NCBI RefSeq assembly: GCF_000153805.1
Contig: NZ_DS022298.1
Coordinates: 1,802,827 to 1,866,826, forward strand
Direction of reading: 5' to 3'
Source: Synechococcus sp. BL107
GTDB lineage: Bacteria > Cyanobacteriota > Cyanobacteriia > PCC-6307 > Cyanobiaceae
DNA length: 64,000 nt
The notes beneath the pieces were generated by a model. The model saw only the letters and a program-made list of their open reading frames with translations, was not told the DNA's origin and did not search any database. Every line of letters begins with the position of its first letter. The first letter of the stretch is position 1. Made by a program: the position numbers and the translations under genes. This document shows positions 54,316-64,000 of the stretch, one piece after another.

Positions 54316-55389
54316 TCAGTAGGTGTAACCAGCAACAAATAACTGTTCATCGGACGACGGCTGCGAGCCTGCGACATAACAACCTTGAGACGCCTCTGAA
54401 TTTGCTCGTGCCCGGGCGAGGAGCGCAGCCTGACCGCTTTCCGTCTCCGATCCTTTCCAAGCCTTCAGGCATGAATGTTGGAGTGCGCGTCCATAGGAAA
54501 AGCCAAGATTCCAACTTGCTTTTTTAGGGATACTATTCATCGTATTGAGATAAATAGACGCGGCCTCTTCACTCAAACCACCGGAAAGAAAAACAATTCC
54601 AGGAACACTCGCAGGCACACTTCTCTCCAAGGTTCGGACGGTCATTTCAGCAACAATCTTTGGATCAGCCTTCTGGGAACAATCAGCTCCCTGCACTGTC
54701 ATCGATGGCTTAAGCAATGTGCCCTCTAAAAGAACACCGTTGGCATGGCAAGCCTGATAAACCTCTTGGATGACTCGCTCTTGAACAGCTGCCGTTACCT
54801 CAATTGTATGGTCGCCATCCATCAAAATTTCAGGCTCAATAATTGGGACTAAACCCGACTCCTGAACACTTCTGGCGTAACGGGCCAGACCCCATGCATT
54901 TTCACGAACGGAGAGATCAGAAGGACAGCCATCAGCTGTGATCTGGAGAACAGCTCGCCACTTGGCAAAGCGAGCACCTTGGGCGTAATAGTCGGCAGCA
55001 CGCTCCACCAAGCCATCGAGGCCAGTGCAAAGGGTCTCCACAGATCCGGCTCCAGGAAGCGGGCGCAAACCCTGATCAACTTTAATTCCCGGGATCACAC
55101 CCAGCTTCTGCAATTTTTGAACCATCGACTCACCATCGGCATGGTTTTGGAACAACGTCTCTTCGTAGAGAATTGCACCACTGATGTACTGTCCCAGGCC
55201 TGCTGTTGTGAACAACATGCCACGATAAGCCTGGCGATTCGCCTCTGTATTTTCAACATTTATTGACCCCAATCTCTTTCCAACTGTCTTGGTGGATTCA
55301 TCCACAGCAAGAATTCCTTTCCCAGACTCAGCGAGAGCACGTGCTGTTGCAATGAGCTCTTGAGAAAAGTCAGACAGCGACATCTTCAA
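54316..55389 (-). CDS. fda: Fructose-bisphosphate aldolase, class I (eukaryotic type)
   Basis: A 357-residue Schiff-base aldolase, not related in fold details or mechanism to the class II enzyme next to it. The catalytic Lys is in LEGTLLKPSMTV near residue 225; the N-terminal GKGILAVDESTKTVGKRL and VPGIVFLSGGLSEEAAS are class I signatures. The C-terminal tail ends FVAGYTY, with the terminal Tyr found in animal and plastid enzymes. Published work reports a red-algal-type class I aldolase placed next to the ancestral class II gene in some marine Synechococcus and Prochlorococcus, and this matches. MKMSLSD start; the second ATG is 2 codons on. Confidence 0.95.
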   Translation of the reverse strand: MKMSLSDFSQELIATARALAESGKGILAVDESTKTVGKRLGSINVENTEANRQAYRGMLFTTAGLGQYISGAILYEETLFQNHADGESMVQKLQKLGVIPGIKVDQGLRPLPGAGSVETLCTGLDGLVERAADYYAQGARFAKWRAVLQITADGCPSDLSVRENAWGLARYARSVQESGLVPIIEPEILMDGDHTIEVTAAVQERVIQEVYQACHANGVLLEGTLLKPSMTVQGADCSQKADPKIVAEMTVRTLERSVPASVPGIVFLSGGLSEEAASIYLNTMNSIPKKASWNLGFSYGRALQHSCLKAWKGSETESGQAALLARARANSEASQGCYVAGSQPSSDEQLFVAGYTY

Positions 55390-55507
55390 CTAAAAAGGAA
55401 ATAGTTTTTTAGTCGAGAAATTTCCATGACTTGTCATTCGCTAACAAGCTATCGTGTCAATTGCGACAAATGATTGATTCATCGCGTCTAAGAGTAAGAA
55501 ATTCGAT

Positions 55508-56575
55508 CTAATTCGATGCTGCTGCATCACACGCAAGCCGGCTTGCCACGCCTTCCATTAATCCCGGAATCATCGGTTGACCGCTACGCATACTCTCCGC
55601 CCACCAACCCTGAATCCTCGCCACGGGAGCCACACGCCCGTCACTCCAGGTGGTGGGAAAGGCCAAATCCGCATCCGCCTGGATCGATCGCAGCGGTTCT
55701 CCAGAGGAAGCCAACCAAAGAGAAAAACCATGGACATAGTCCTTTTGGTTCTCACTGCCGAGGATCAAGGTTCCCTTAGATCCATACACCTCAAGCCAGC
55801 AGCCGCGGCCATTACGAGCGACCGATGCAAGATTCACTTGCGCTGGCACTGAACAATCGCTGCGCCCTTGCCAGCTCAGCATGGTCTGAATCAAGGCCAC
55901 GTCTTCCGCATCAACGGCTGTCATCGCCCCATCAGGACCTGGGCGCTCGGGGATGGAGACGCTGTTGAGCGCTTGGACCGCCCCCACTGGGCCAATCAAC
56001 CAGGCCAAGGTATCGAAGGCATGGGTTCCCAACGCTCCGATCACGCCACCACCAGCTTTGCGATCGGAATACCAGCTCCAGCCACGGCTGGCATCCGCCC
56101 GGCTACTCATCAACCAATCCAACTTGACCAGCCATGGTGTTCCCACTGCACCCGAGCGCAACAAGCGCTCGGCCTGCATAAACAAAGGCACCGCCCGGTA
56201 CTCGTAATCCACCGCGACGCTTCGCTGTTGCCGTAGAGCTAGCCGCTGTAGCTCCATGGCCTGATCGGCATGGAGTGCGATCGGTTTTTCCAGCAACACA
56301 TGCTTGCCCGCCTGAAGCGCGGCACGGGCCAAATCGAAACGAGGTTCCGGTGGTGTCGCCACAATCACGGCATCCACCGCGGGATCGGCCAGCAACGCAT
56401 CCCAGTTGTCGTAGCCCTGAAGCCCCGACTCCGCACAGGCCAAATCGAGCCGCTCACGCCGGGGATGCCAAAGCGCCACTGGCTTCAAATCCTGATTGGC
56501 CTCTAAGGCCGGCAAATGCACCTTTTCGCCGAAACCCAATCCGGCGACGGCAACTCCAAGGGGTTGGCTGGACAT
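55508..56575 (-). CDS. Gfo/Idh/MocA-family oxidoreductase
   Basis: A 355-residue NAD(P)-dependent sugar or inositol dehydrogenase-like protein. The N-terminal Rossmann loop reads VAVAGLGFGEKVH; ALLADPAVDAVIVATPP and the conserved HVLLEKPIALHADQA (the EKP motif with catalytic Lys) follow. The substrate is unknown; some relatives reduce biliverdin, but I see nothing that favours this. Starts 2 bases from the stop of the small secreted protein gene, so it is in the accD operon. Confidence 0.85.
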   Translation of the reverse strand: MSSQPLGVAVAGLGFGEKVHLPALEANQDLKPVALWHPRRERLDLACAESGLQGYDNWDALLADPAVDAVIVATPPEPRFDLARAALQAGKHVLLEKPIALHADQAMELQRLALRQQRSVAVDYEYRAVPLFMQAERLLRSGAVGTPWLVKLDWLMSSRADASRGWSWYSDRKAGGGVIGALGTHAFDTLAWLIGPVGAVQALNSVSIPERPGPDGAMTAVDAEDVALIQTMLSWQGRSDCSVPAQVNLASVARNGRGCWLEVYGSKGTLILGSENQKDYVHGFSLWLASSGEPLRSIQADADLAFPTTWSDGRVAPVARIQGWWAESMRSGQPMIPGLMEGVASRLACDAAASN

Positions 56576-56576
56576 C

Positions 56577-56948
56577 TCAGCTGACGAGAGGTTCGTTGCA
56601 GACAGCGTCGATCACCGAAACGATCAAGCCATCGTTCTCTGCAGCCTGCCAGGTGGAACGAAACCGGGGAATTCCGTTGACTTGTTTGTCGCGATAAAGC
56701 GATTGTCCACAGTCGAGCTCCATCACATAGAGCTCCCCCGGTCGCTGTTCTCCATCCTCGGACGGGGCTGGGGTGAACCGACTAAGGACAGTCCGCAGGC
56801 CCTTTTTATTGTCTCGAATACTTCCACGGTCCCACCACTGCTGCCCGGCATCGGTGGCTGGTACTTCGATCCATTCCACGGGACCAGCCCAACTGATTCC
56901 CGCGCAACAGAACAGGGCAACAAGCAAAACGAGAAGGCGACGAATCAT
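56577..56948 (-). CDS. Small secreted protein of unknown function
   Basis: A 123-residue protein with a signal peptide ([22 protein letters not shown]) and a β-rich mature part with two cysteines ([10 protein letters not shown] and [10 protein letters not shown]). Its start overlaps the accD stop by 4 bases (ATGA), so translation is coupled. Proteins of this build occur widely in marine picocyanobacteria; role unknown. Confidence 0.65.
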   Translation of the reverse strand: MIRRLLVLLVALFCCAGISWAGPVEWIEVPATDAGQQWWDRGSIRDNKKGLRTVLSRFTPAPSEDGEQRPGELYVMELDCGQSLYRDKQVNGIPRFRSTWQAAENDGLIVSVIDAVCNEPLVS

Positions 56949-57826
56949 GCGTTGGTGAGCTCTAGCGACTTCGATCCATGCAGACGCAGGAGCGATGCCA
57001 GCGTGCTGCGGAATTGGGTGCGCGGAATGATGGTGTCGACAAAACCGTGGTCTTGAAGATATTCAGCCGTTTGAAAGTTATCGGGCAATTTCTCGCGCAG
57101 CGTTTGTTCGATCACCCGACGGCCGGCAAAGCCAATCAAGGCCTTAGGCTCAGCCAAAATCAGATCTCCCAGCATGGCGAAACTGGCGGTAACACCACCG
57201 GTGGTCGGGTGGGTGAGCAAAGGCAAATACAGAAGCTCAGCCTCCCGATGACGCTCCAGGGCCCCTGAGATTTTCGCCATCTGCATCAGGCTCAACATCC
57301 CCTCCTGCATGCGCGCGCCCCCGGAAGCACACACAATCAGCAGTGGCAGCTTGCGTTTGGTGCATTCCTCCACCAAACGGGTGATTTTTTCCCCCACCAC
57401 GGATCCCATGGAACCGCCCATGAAGCGGAAATCCATCACCGCCAAACCCATACCAATCCCATCCACCCGGCAAAGACCGGTCACCACACCATCGTTCAAG
57501 CCCGTCGCCGACTGGCTCTCCCGCAAACGGTCTGCGTAGGCACGACGGTCTTTAAATCCCAGCGGGTCGATGGGAGCCAGATGCTCATTCAGGTGTTGAA
57601 AGCTCTCGGGATCAGCGATCAGAGCAAGCCGCTCGGAGCTGTCGATGCGGTGGTGATACCCACAACCCGCACAGACACTGGCATTCAGGCGAAGGTCCTT
57701 GAGATAAACAACAAGACCGCACTCCGGGCACTTGCTCCAAAGGCCATCGCCCTCTTCGGGTTCCTGTTTGACATTGCCGACGTACTGACCTTTACGGCGG
57801 TCAGCAAACCAGTCGAAAAGGGACAC
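56945..57826 (-). CDS. accD: Acetyl-CoA carboxylase carboxyltransferase subunit beta
   Basis: A 293-residue subunit that moves the carboxyl group from biotin to acetyl-CoA in the first step of fatty acid synthesis. The N-terminal zinc ribbon is [20 protein letters not shown] plus AGCG; the carboxyltransferase core has [15 protein letters not shown], the oxyanion loop [12 protein letters not shown] and [15 protein letters not shown]. Normal length. Confidence 0.97.
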   Translation of the reverse strand: MSLFDWFADRRKGQYVGNVKQEPEEGDGLWSKCPECGLVVYLKDLRLNASVCAGCGYHHRIDSSERLALIADPESFQHLNEHLAPIDPLGFKDRRAYADRLRESQSATGLNDGVVTGLCRVDGIGMGLAVMDFRFMGGSMGSVVGEKITRLVEECTKRKLPLLIVCASGGARMQEGMLSLMQMAKISGALERHREAELLYLPLLTHPTTGGVTASFAMLGDLILAEPKALIGFAGRRVIEQTLREKLPDNFQTAEYLQDHGFVDTIIPRTQFRSTLASLLRLHGSKSLELTNA

Positions 57827-57848
57827 ACGAACCGGTCGGTTCGTTCCA

Positions 57849-58649
57849 TTAAAGACCCAGCCATGGCGTAAGAGCCGCCTGCCATTGCTCCCACCACCAA
57901 AAAGGCCCCATTAACCACACCAGCCAAATGCCCAGGGCAATGAATGGGCCGAACGGAAAAGGTTGTTGCGGAGCCAGGCGTCCTGTGATCCGAGCCACGC
58001 CGCCAACGACAGCACCAGCGAACACCGCCAGGCCCATCGCCAGGGCAATGCCCCAAAGACCAAGCCAGGCCCCTCCCATGGCGGCAAGTTTGGCGTCTCC
58101 CAGCCCGAGCGCCGGCTTCCCCGCCAACCGCTCAGCAAGAGCACTCAGCGACTCCAAGGCCAGAAGGGCTAGCACCGTGGCGATCAGGTGGTCGACGAAC
58201 ACGGCTAGTCCAGCGGTGGTACTGATTGACAACCCCACCAACACACCCCAGCGACAAAGGGGCTCGGGCAACCACATGTGATCGAAATCGATCAAAACAA
58301 GGGGGAGCAGCAGCGCAATCAATGGCAGCCCTGCCCAGGGCAACACCGCTAGGGGCAAGCCGCCGCCCCCACTGGGCTGCACATAGGCCGCACTGAGCCA
58401 TAACCCAGCACTGAGGGCCTCAACAACGGGGTAGCGGACACTGATGGGAGAACGACAATCACGACACCGCCCCAGCAGCAACAACCATCCAAAAATCGGC
58501 AGGTTGTCGTGCCAACGCACAGCATGGCCACAACGGGGGCAATGGCTGCCTGGAACAACAACCGACTCTTGGCGGGGAAGACGCCACGCCACCACATTGG
58601 TGAAACTGCCTATACACGCCCCGAACAGGGCCAGAACTAGCCCTTGCAT
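57849..58649 (-). CDS. pilD: Type IV prepilin peptidase
   Basis: A 266-residue A24 peptidase that cleaves and methylates prepilins in the inner membrane. The N-terminal methyltransferase half has the zinc cysteines HCPRCGH and CRDCRSPI; the catalytic aspartates are in [10 protein letters not shown] near residue 124 and [13 protein letters not shown] near 185. About eight helices. No other pilus gene is in the window. Starts inside the 3' end of the next gene upstream (13-base overlap). Confidence 0.93.
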   Translation of the reverse strand: MQGLVLALFGACIGSFTNVVAWRLPRQESVVVPGSHCPRCGHAVRWHDNLPIFGWLLLLGRCRDCRSPISVRYPVVEALSAGLWLSAAYVQPSGGGGLPLAVLPWAGLPLIALLLPLVLIDFDHMWLPEPLCRWGVLVGLSISTTAGLAVFVDHLIATVLALLALESLSALAERLAGKPALGLGDAKLAAMGGAWLGLWGIALAMGLAVFAGAVVGGVARITGRLAPQQPFPFGPFIALGIWLVWLMGPFWWWEQWQAALTPWLGL

Positions 58650-58924
58650 CGGTTCCGTCCTCGTGGACTGCGACCACGAATCAACTCGATGCCAACGAAC
58701 TCCTCATCGGGCAAGAGCACCGGGAGCTCAAACGCCACACGACCCTCTCCATGCTGCAGATCAACCACCGCACCAACAGGTTCCAACCCGGAGGGCGTGT
58801 CAGAGAGGTAGTTGAAATAGATGGTTCGTGCCAGAGCAATCAAGGCTCGGCTATCAACACGATCCCAACGTGGGGAGGTTGGTGTTCCAACAGCACCGCG
58901 AATTTCAAAGGAGGGCGATGACAA
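58637..58924 (-). CDS. Small soluble protein of unknown function
   Basis: About 95 residues from TTG at 58924. A TTG at 58945 lies inside the prk terminator hairpin and is rejected. The core runs RALIALARTIYFNYLSDTPSG and a β-rich VVDLQHGEGRVAFELPVLLPDEEFVGIELI. The tail is basic. It overlaps the pilD start by 13 bases, so coupled. Not recognised. Confidence 0.6.
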   Translation of the reverse strand: MSSPSFEIRGAVGTPTSPRWDRVDSRALIALARTIYFNYLSDTPSGLEPVGAVVDLQHGEGRVAFELPVLLPDEEFVGIELIRGRSPRGRNRCKG

Positions 58925-58926
58925 AG

Positions 58927-58955
58927 AAAAAGCCCACCTGATCAATCAGATGGGC
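58927..58955 (-). terminator. Terminator of prk
   Basis: A 10-bp stem GCCCATCTGA/TCAGGTGGGC (one G-U pair) with a TTGA loop, followed by five T on the minus strand. About 50 bases after the prk stop, and directly before the start of the next gene. Confidence 0.88.
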
Positions 58956-59004
58956 CCATTGTAGAGATCAAAGTTCAATCCAAATTTGTTCGGATCGCCT
59001 TATT

Positions 59005-59907
59005 TCAGCTGAGGTTCTTTTTCTCTTCGATCATGCGATGAATGATCGGAGTAAGGATGAGTTCCATTGCGAAGCCCATCTTGCCGCCGTTCACAACAAT
59101 GCTGGTGGGGCTGGACATGAAGGAATCGTGGATCATGCTCAACAGGTAGCCGAAATCGATCCCCCACTTTTCGCGAGCTCCTTTGCGGAAGTGGATGATC
59201 ACGAAGCTTTCATCGGGTGTCGGGATATTCCGGCAGATGAATGGGTTCGAAGTGTCAATCGTTGGAACCCGCTGGAAGTTGATGTCGGTCTGACTGAACT
59301 GCGGGCAGATGTGATTGATGTAATCAGGCATCCGGCGCAAGATCGTATCCACAATCGCTTCAGCGGAATAACCCCGCTCTGCGTTGTCGCGGTGAATTTT
59401 TTGAATCCACTCAAGGTTGGTGATCGGCACCACACCGACAAGCAGATCGGCAAGACCGGCGACGTCGTAACCCTCACCCTGAACACCGCCATGCAGGCCT
59501 TCGTAGAAGAGCACGTCGGTGCCTGAAGGGATGTCTTCCCAAGGGGTGAACTGGCCTGGGTCGAGGTTCACACCCAAGCGAGCGTTGTGCTCAGCCGCCT
59601 CTTCTGGGCTGTGCAGGTAGTAGCGCTTCTGACCAGCACCCGTTTCGCCATAGGTGCGGAACAGTTCCGCAAGCTTGTCGAACAGGTTCGCTTCAGGGCC
59701 GAAGTGGGAGAAGTTCTGCCCTGCCGAGAGCGCATCAGCCATCGCCTGCTTCATCGGCATGCGCTCATAGCGGTGGTAGCTATCGCCTTCAACCACTGCA
59801 GGTGTAATGCCTTCACGCGCGAAGATGTGCTCGAAGGCGCGCTTGACCGTGCTGGTTCCAGCTCCAGAGGAACCGGTGACAGCTACTACCGGGTGACGCT
59901 TCGACAT
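59005..59907 (-). CDS. prk: Phosphoribulokinase
   Basis: Makes ribulose 1,5-bisphosphate from ribulose 5-phosphate and ATP, a Calvin-cycle-specific step. The P-loop is VTGSSGAGTSTVKRAF near residue 10; the catalytic base region DSYHRYERMPMK near 42 and the Walker B-like VLFYEGLHGG near 130 follow. At 300 residues it is close to the shorter, proteobacterial-type PRK (about 290) rather than the 330-residue typical cyanobacterial and plant form, and I do not see the paired redox cysteines of the plant enzyme. It stands alone with its own terminator. Confidence 0.95.
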   Translation of the reverse strand: MSKRHPVVAVTGSSGAGTSTVKRAFEHIFAREGITPAVVEGDSYHRYERMPMKQAMADALSAGQNFSHFGPEANLFDKLAELFRTYGETGAGQKRYYLHSPEEAAEHNARLGVNLDPGQFTPWEDIPSGTDVLFYEGLHGGVQGEGYDVAGLADLLVGVVPITNLEWIQKIHRDNAERGYSAEAIVDTILRRMPDYINHICPQFSQTDINFQRVPTIDTSNPFICRNIPTPDESFVIIHFRKGAREKWGIDFGYLLSMIHDSFMSSPTSIVVNGGKMGFAMELILTPIIHRMIEEKKNLS

Positions 59908-59971
59908 CGACGCAAGGATTAATGATCCGGCGATCTTGCCAGATCCAAGCCCAAAATCACCACTCCGGATT

Positions 59972-61045
59972 TCAAAGAGCCTTAAGCAATTGCTCGCCCA
60001 TGGCCTGACATCCCAGCGGAGTACAGCCTTCCGACATCAAATCGCCGGTTCGGAATCCGGAAGCGAGAACGGCATCAACGGCCCGTTCGAGGTCGTCTGC
60101 GGCAGAACTCTGCTTCAAACCAATGCGCAGCATCATCGCGGCGGAGAGCACCATGGCCATGGGGTTGGCCTTGTCTTGACCGGCGATATCTGGAGCAGAG
60201 CCATGCACAGGCTCAAACAAGCCAGGACCATCGCTACCGAGGGAAGCAGAGGGCAGCATTCCAATCGAGCCCGTGAGCATCGCTGCCTCATCGCTGAGGA
60301 TGTCGCCAAACAAGTTGCCCGTCAGCAGCACATCAAACTGGCGCGGGTCACGCACCAGCTGCATCGCCGCATTGTCCACATACATGTGGCTCACATCCAC
60401 ATCGCCGTAACTGGGCGCCATCGCATCAACGCGGTCGCGCCAAAGCTGGCTCACATCCAAAACATTGGCTTTATCAACGGAGCAGAGACGATGATTCCTT
60501 TCTCTGGCGATCTCAAAGGCCACCTTGGCAATGCGATCCACCTCGGAGGCGGCATAGGTCATGGTGTTGAACCCTCGTTCATCCCCATCGGCTTCGATCC
60601 GACCCTTCGGTTGACCGAAATAAATGCCACCGGTGAGCTCGCGAACCACCATCAGATCGACTCCTTCAATCACCTCCTGCTTCAGGCTGCTGGCCCCGAT
60701 CAAAGCGGGAACGATCTTCACCGGCCGGAGATTGGCGAATAGCTCAAGGCCTGATCGCAGACCAAGCAGACCGGTTTCCGGTCGTTTCTCCCGGGGCAAG
60801 CTGTCGAAACGAGGGCTCCCAATCGCGGCCAAGAGCACCGCATCGGCCGACCGACATGCGTTGAGTGTGCTGGCAGGCAGTGGTTCACCGGTGGCATCAA
60901 TGGCAGAGCCGCCAATCGGCTGCTCCTCAAACGTGAGCTGAAACCCGTGACGCTGGGCCACAACATCCAGTAACTTGCGGGCCACCGCTGTGATTTCAGG
61001 CCCGATGCCATCGCCTGGCAAAAGAACGACGCGGTATTGAGCCAT
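59972..61045 (-). CDS. leuB: 3-isopropylmalate dehydrogenase
   Basis: A 357-residue enzyme of leucine synthesis that oxidises and decarboxylates 3-isopropylmalate with NAD+. The opening [21 protein letters not shown], the substrate Arg loop [15 protein letters not shown], the active-site Lys/Asp region [15 protein letters not shown] and the [18 protein letters not shown] stretch are all normal. Confidence 0.97.
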   Translation of the reverse strand: MAQYRVVLLPGDGIGPEITAVARKLLDVVAQRHGFQLTFEEQPIGGSAIDATGEPLPASTLNACRSADAVLLAAIGSPRFDSLPREKRPETGLLGLRSGLELFANLRPVKIVPALIGASSLKQEVIEGVDLMVVRELTGGIYFGQPKGRIEADGDERGFNTMTYAASEVDRIAKVAFEIARERNHRLCSVDKANVLDVSQLWRDRVDAMAPSYGDVDVSHMYVDNAAMQLVRDPRQFDVLLTGNLFGDILSDEAAMLTGSIGMLPSASLGSDGPGLFEPVHGSAPDIAGQDKANPMAMVLSAAMMLRIGLKQSSAADDLERAVDAVLASGFRTGDLMSEGCTPLGCQAMGEQLLKAL

Positions 61046-61077
61046 GACGAACCCGAGCGACAGAACAGGGGCTGAGA

Positions 61078-62121
61078 TTACTGAGAGATGTCGCGCTTCA
61101 ACTCTCGAAGGGTCTTCGCCATCTCAGGCAACTTGCTGAATGCCGCAGAACATCGCAGCCAGAGTCGATTGGGAATCGCTGGATATCCACTCACCACCTC
61201 ACCGGGTGCAACCTCACCGTGGATCCCACTTTTCGAGCTCGCGATCGCCCCGTCGCCCACCACGGCTCGGTTAGCGACACCAACCTGCCCGGCCAAAATC
61301 ACGCCATGGCCAAGCTTGGCGCCACCGGCGATGCCCACCTGTGACGCCAAAGCACAACCACGCCCAGTGGTCACCCCATGGCCAATTTGAACCAGGTTGT
61401 CGATTTTGGAGCCGGCACCGATGCGGGTTTCGCCCACAGAGGGGCGGTCGATCGTGCTGCCACAACCCACCTCAACACCGTCCTCTAAAACCACTTGACC
61501 GGTTTGGGGCATCTTTCGCCATCCGCGGGCCGTCGGCACAAAACCAAAGCCCTCTGAACCAATCACAGCATTGGAATTCACAACACAACCACGACCAAGT
61601 CGACTGCCTGGATGAAGCACGGCATTGGCATGCAGCTCACACCCGTCACCCACCTCCACATCGTTGTAGATCACGACCCCTGGGTGAACGATGCAATTGG
61701 CGCCAATCCTGCTCGTCGCGCCGATACAGACGCGTGGGGCGATAAAGGTTCCAGGGCCAACCACCGCCCGCTCATCCACCACTGCGGTGGGATGAATTTC
61801 CGCCAGAGGGCGCAGCCGTGGATGAAGACGCTCCAACGCTTCAGCAAAGGCCAACCGTGGATTGGCCAACACCGCAAAAGCAATGCCCCGTTCCCTGGCG
61901 CATTGAATCAGATCGGGTTGATCGGGAAGCAGCAGAGCTCCCGCGCCCGTTTCATTGAGCGCGGAAATCAGCGCATTGCCCTTCTCGAGGAAGCTCAATT
62001 GATCCCCCTTGGCCTGCTCTAGCGAAGCGGCACCGGCCAAGATTGGATCGGTGCCGCACGCGCTCCAACGAAGCTCGGCTTCACCGGTCTGCAGGTCCTG
62101 AATAAGGGTGCTGAAGCGCAT
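61078..62121 (-). CDS. lpxD: UDP-3-O-acylglucosamine N-acyltransferase
   Basis: Adds the second hydroxyacyl chain in lipid A synthesis. An N-terminal uridine-binding domain (to about residue 110) is followed by hexapeptide repeats forming a left-handed helix. The catalytic His is in [12 protein letters not shown] near residue 242, and [20 protein letters not shown] is the family insert. ATG at 62121 (MRFSTLIQ) gives a normal 347 residues; 67 extra codons upstream have no family residues and overlap proB. Confidence 0.94.
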   Translation of the reverse strand: MRFSTLIQDLQTGEAELRWSACGTDPILAGAASLEQAKGDQLSFLEKGNALISALNETGAGALLLPDQPDLIQCARERGIAFAVLANPRLAFAEALERLHPRLRPLAEIHPTAVVDERAVVGPGTFIAPRVCIGATSRIGANCIVHPGVVIYNDVEVGDGCELHANAVLHPGSRLGRGCVVNSNAVIGSEGFGFVPTARGWRKMPQTGQVVLEDGVEVGCGSTIDRPSVGETRIGAGSKIDNLVQIGHGVTTGRGCALASQVGIAGGAKLGHGVILAGQVGVANRAVVGDGAIASSKSGIHGEVAPGEVVSGYPAIPNRLWLRCSAAFSKLPEMAKTLRELKRDISQ

Positions 62122-62149
62122 GCTGTGGCGGAGCTCTAGATCAAAAACG

Positions 62150-63220
62150 CTACCGGTCCTGAAGGACCAAGGCATCACGGTGCACGACAACCGGGGAGGC
62201 CTCGCCATCCGTGACGGCCAAGGCCTGACGCACCTGGCTGCTGTTGAGGGTGCAAAGGCCCCGACCCAACTCCTGTCCATCGGGATCACGCAACAACACG
62301 GGCCGATTGGCCTCAAACTCACCCTTTACGGCCGTCACACCCACCAGCAACAGGGAGGCGCCGCGATGCAAGATGGCCTGACAAGCGCCTTGGTCCAGGC
62401 ACAGTTCCCCCTCTGGAACCAAAACATGGGCCAACCAGCTACGACGGTTGCCGAGGGGTTCGGGGTGGGGATGAAAGACAGTGCCGCCGCGGTCTCCCTC
62501 GAGCAATCCGGCTAACCGAGCTGGATCACGTCCATCGGCCAAATGCACGGTCACCCCGCTCGCCGTCGCAATTCTGGCGGCAGCCAGCTTGGTGGTCATT
62601 CCCCCCGTCCCCCAGCGGCCACCATCCCCGGCCCCGGCCTCGAACTGCTTTAGATCGCGCGGATGATGCACATCCGTAATCGGTTGGGCATTCACATCGC
62701 AGCGCGGATCAGAGGAATACAGGCGATCCACATCCGTTAGGAGCAGGAGCTGATGGGCACCCACCGCTGTTGCCACCAACGCCGAAAGCGTGTCGTTGTC
62801 GCCAAAACGCAGTTCAGCTGAAGACAACGCATCGTTCTCATTAATCACAGGCAGAACACCCCAAGCCAAGAGCTGCTGCAACGTTCCCGATGCATTCTGG
62901 TAGCGGCGCCGATCGACCAAATCGGAACGGGTGAGCAGCACCTGAGCCACGGAAAGGCCATGAATCGCCATCGCCCGCTCGTACAGAGCCATGAGGTATC
63001 CCTGCCCCGTAGCGGCCGCCGCCTGGAGGGCGACGACGGTGTCGGGCCGCCTGGGAAGTTGCAGCTTTTGGCAGCCCAAACCAACCGCACCACTGGTGAC
63101 CAACACCACCTGATCACCACGAAGCATGGCCGCGGCAACTCCGGAGGCATACCCCTCAATCGTTGCGGCAGTGTCCCCCCGCAACAGGCTGGTCCCAAGC
63201 TTCACAACCCACAGGGTCAT
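62150..63220 (-). CDS. proB: Glutamate 5-kinase
   Basis: Phosphorylates glutamate as the first step of proline synthesis. The amino acid kinase domain has VVKLGTSLL at the start, [12 protein letters not shown] near residue 40, [10 protein letters not shown] near 130 and [15 protein letters not shown] near 205. A C-terminal PUA domain (about residues 265-356) is present, as in most bacterial ProB. ATG at 63220 overlaps the stop of the phosphatase gene by 4 bases (ATGA). Confidence 0.95.
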   Translation of the reverse strand: MTLWVVKLGTSLLRGDTAATIEGYASGVAAAMLRGDQVVLVTSGAVGLGCQKLQLPRRPDTVVALQAAAATGQGYLMALYERAMAIHGLSVAQVLLTRSDLVDRRRYQNASGTLQQLLAWGVLPVINENDALSSAELRFGDNDTLSALVATAVGAHQLLLLTDVDRLYSSDPRCDVNAQPITDVHHPRDLKQFEAGAGDGGRWGTGGMTTKLAAARIATASGVTVHLADGRDPARLAGLLEGDRGGTVFHPHPEPLGNRRSWLAHVLVPEGELCLDQGACQAILHRGASLLLVGVTAVKGEFEANRPVLLRDPDGQELGRGLCTLNSSQVRQALAVTDGEASPVVVHRDALVLQDR

Positions 63221-63738
63221 GCCGTTGGCGCCCCCATCCATCCCGCAAGAGTGCGCTCAAGGCGTTGAACACGATCTTGGGAACAGGCGGTGCCGTCAGA
63301 ACGAACTGGTCGGACAAGCACGGTGTAAAGCCCAAGACGATTTCCGCACAGCACATCGGTGAACAACCGATCCCCCACCATGGCGACACGATCCACGGGC
63401 AGGTCAAGGTCGGCTAGGACACGCCTCAAGGCCCCCCGACGGGGCTTTCCCGCTGCTGCGGTGAAACTGACATCGAGTTGATCGGCAACCGCTGCAATCC
63501 TGCTGTGGGAGGGGTTATTGCTGAAGAGATGCAGAGAGAATCGCTGCTTGGCATCGATCAGCCAAGCCAGAACAGGCTCTGGAAGTTTCACATCGCGCCC
63601 GGGAAGCAAGGTGCGATCGACATCCAAAACAGCCGCTTCAATGCCTTGCGCCGTTAGGTGAGACAGGGCCAGATGGGCAATGGTGAGCCCAGGGTCCCAA
63701 TCGGGCTGCAGCCAATGTTGACCCATCATTCCGGCCAT
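63217..63738 (-). CDS. YqeG-family HAD phosphatase
   Basis: A 173-residue HAD superfamily IIIA phosphatase. The nucleophile motif is VLDVDRTLLPG near residue 37, motif II is HLFSNNPS near 70, Lys in AGKPRRGAL and the acidic motif VAMVGDRLFTDVL near 119. YqeG is widespread in Gram-positives and cyanobacteria; the physiological substrate is unclear. The start may be either of two close ATGs (63738, 63729), both near the end of the DUF3727 gene, with which it overlaps. Confidence 0.88.
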   Translation of the reverse strand: MAGMMGQHWLQPDWDPGLTIAHLALSHLTAQGIEAAVLDVDRTLLPGRDVKLPEPVLAWLIDAKQRFSLHLFSNNPSHSRIAAVADQLDVSFTAAAGKPRRGALRRVLADLDLPVDRVAMVGDRLFTDVLCGNRLGLYTVLVRPVRSDGTACSQDRVQRLERTLAGWMGAPTA

Positions 63739-63992
63739 TCACGCTCCTCAAGCTCCGCCTCGATCCGGGGCTGAATCCGGTCCAGCTCATCTTCACTAAG
63801 AAGTTCTGCTTGGCCATCCACCATTCGCACTAAAACAAGGAAGGGATCCAGAGGGATGTAAAGCCCGTATTCCTGGGCGTCCACCATGAAACTCACCAGC
63901 AGCTCAAACGTTTCTGCATCGTCATCAAGGTCGTCTTCATCGTCTAATTCTTCCAAGTCCTCCTGATCTGGCTCCTCCAGCTCTCCACTCAC
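63726..63992 (-). CDS. DUF3727 family protein (5' end may be outside the window)
   Basis: The visible 88 residues start at GTG 63992 with a very acidic stretch (EDLEELDDEDDLDDDAE), then FELLVSFMVDAQEYGLYIPLDPFLVLVRM and a Glu-rich end. This fits the DUF3727 family of cyanobacteria. No stop is seen in the two codons upstream before the window ends, so the gene may begin further out and the GTG may be internal. Overlaps the YqeG gene by 13 bases. Confidence 0.62.
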   Translation of the reverse strand: MSGELEEPDQEDLEELDDEDDLDDDAETFELLVSFMVDAQEYGLYIPLDPFLVLVRMVDGQAELLSEDELDRIQPRIEAELEEREWPE

Positions 63993-64000
63993 CGTGAGGG

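Noticed and set aside
59936-60742. Long plus-strand frame opposite leuB
   Set aside because: Shadow frame; no family residues.

Overview
The window looks like a chromosomal segment of a marine picocyanobacterium, most likely Synechococcus cluster 5. It carries photosynthesis and Calvin-cycle genes (magnesium chelatase chlH, a high-light-inducible protein, phosphoribulokinase, two aldolases), many small protein families that I recognise as cyanobacterial (DUF2811, CGLD27/DUF1230, DUF3038, DUF4335, DUF3386, DUF2949, DUF3318, DUF3727), tight gene spacing and frequent TTG/GTG starts. The strain cannot be fixed from the sequence alone.

Core block 1 (1-29859): an amino-acid ABC transporter in AapJ-AapQ order, a SulP anion transporter, an FAD oxidoreductase divergent from a long CbiX chelatase, a GMC oxidoreductase, initiator tRNA-fMet, L-asparaginase II, a CGLD27-rsfS-DUF3318 cluster divergent from carB, a DUF3386 gene with an AGCS symporter, an MsbA-like exporter, an S4 protein with tpiA and folP, chlH divergent from dapB, a high-light-inducible gene, a UbiH-like monooxygenase and apt. 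Between folP and chlH lies an AT-rich insert with a P-loop ATPase ORF that has no normal start codon.

Accessory island (about 29898-39615): it is bounded by 23-bp near-identical direct repeats and has a tyrosine integrase at the right end. The cargo includes a plastoquinol-type alternative oxidase, an ArsH flavoprotein preceded in frame by a signal-peptide segment, a GltS glutamate symporter, a three-gene operon of tiny overlapping genes, two diverged copies of a 49-residue membrane protein, other very small ORFs, and a dead fragment of a LuxR-type response regulator. Base composition is more AT-rich and gene spacing looser than in the flanks.

Core block 2 (39739-52948): the DUF3038/DUF4335 pair, PPK2, a run of small hypothetical and decaying genes (43-46.3 kb, with at least one frameshifted membrane-protein pseudogene and a candidate small RNA), a secreted nuclease, a DUF938 methyltransferase, an MscS channel, and purS-purQ-LD-carboxypeptidase-ggt as one overlapping transcription unit.

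Core block 3 (53069-64000, all on the minus strand): class II and class I fructose-bisphosphate aldolases in tandem, a Gfo/Idh/MocA oxidoreductase, accD, the prepilin peptidase, prk, leuB, lpxD, proB, yqeG and the start of a DUF3727 gene. The two aldolases, prk and tpiA tie this window to the Calvin cycle and glycolysis; chlH, the high-light-inducible protein and the island oxidase tie it to the photosynthetic apparatus and its protection from over-reduction.

All calls come from reading the sequence and recalling protein families; no database search was run. Start codons, ncRNA calls and small ORFs are the least certain parts.
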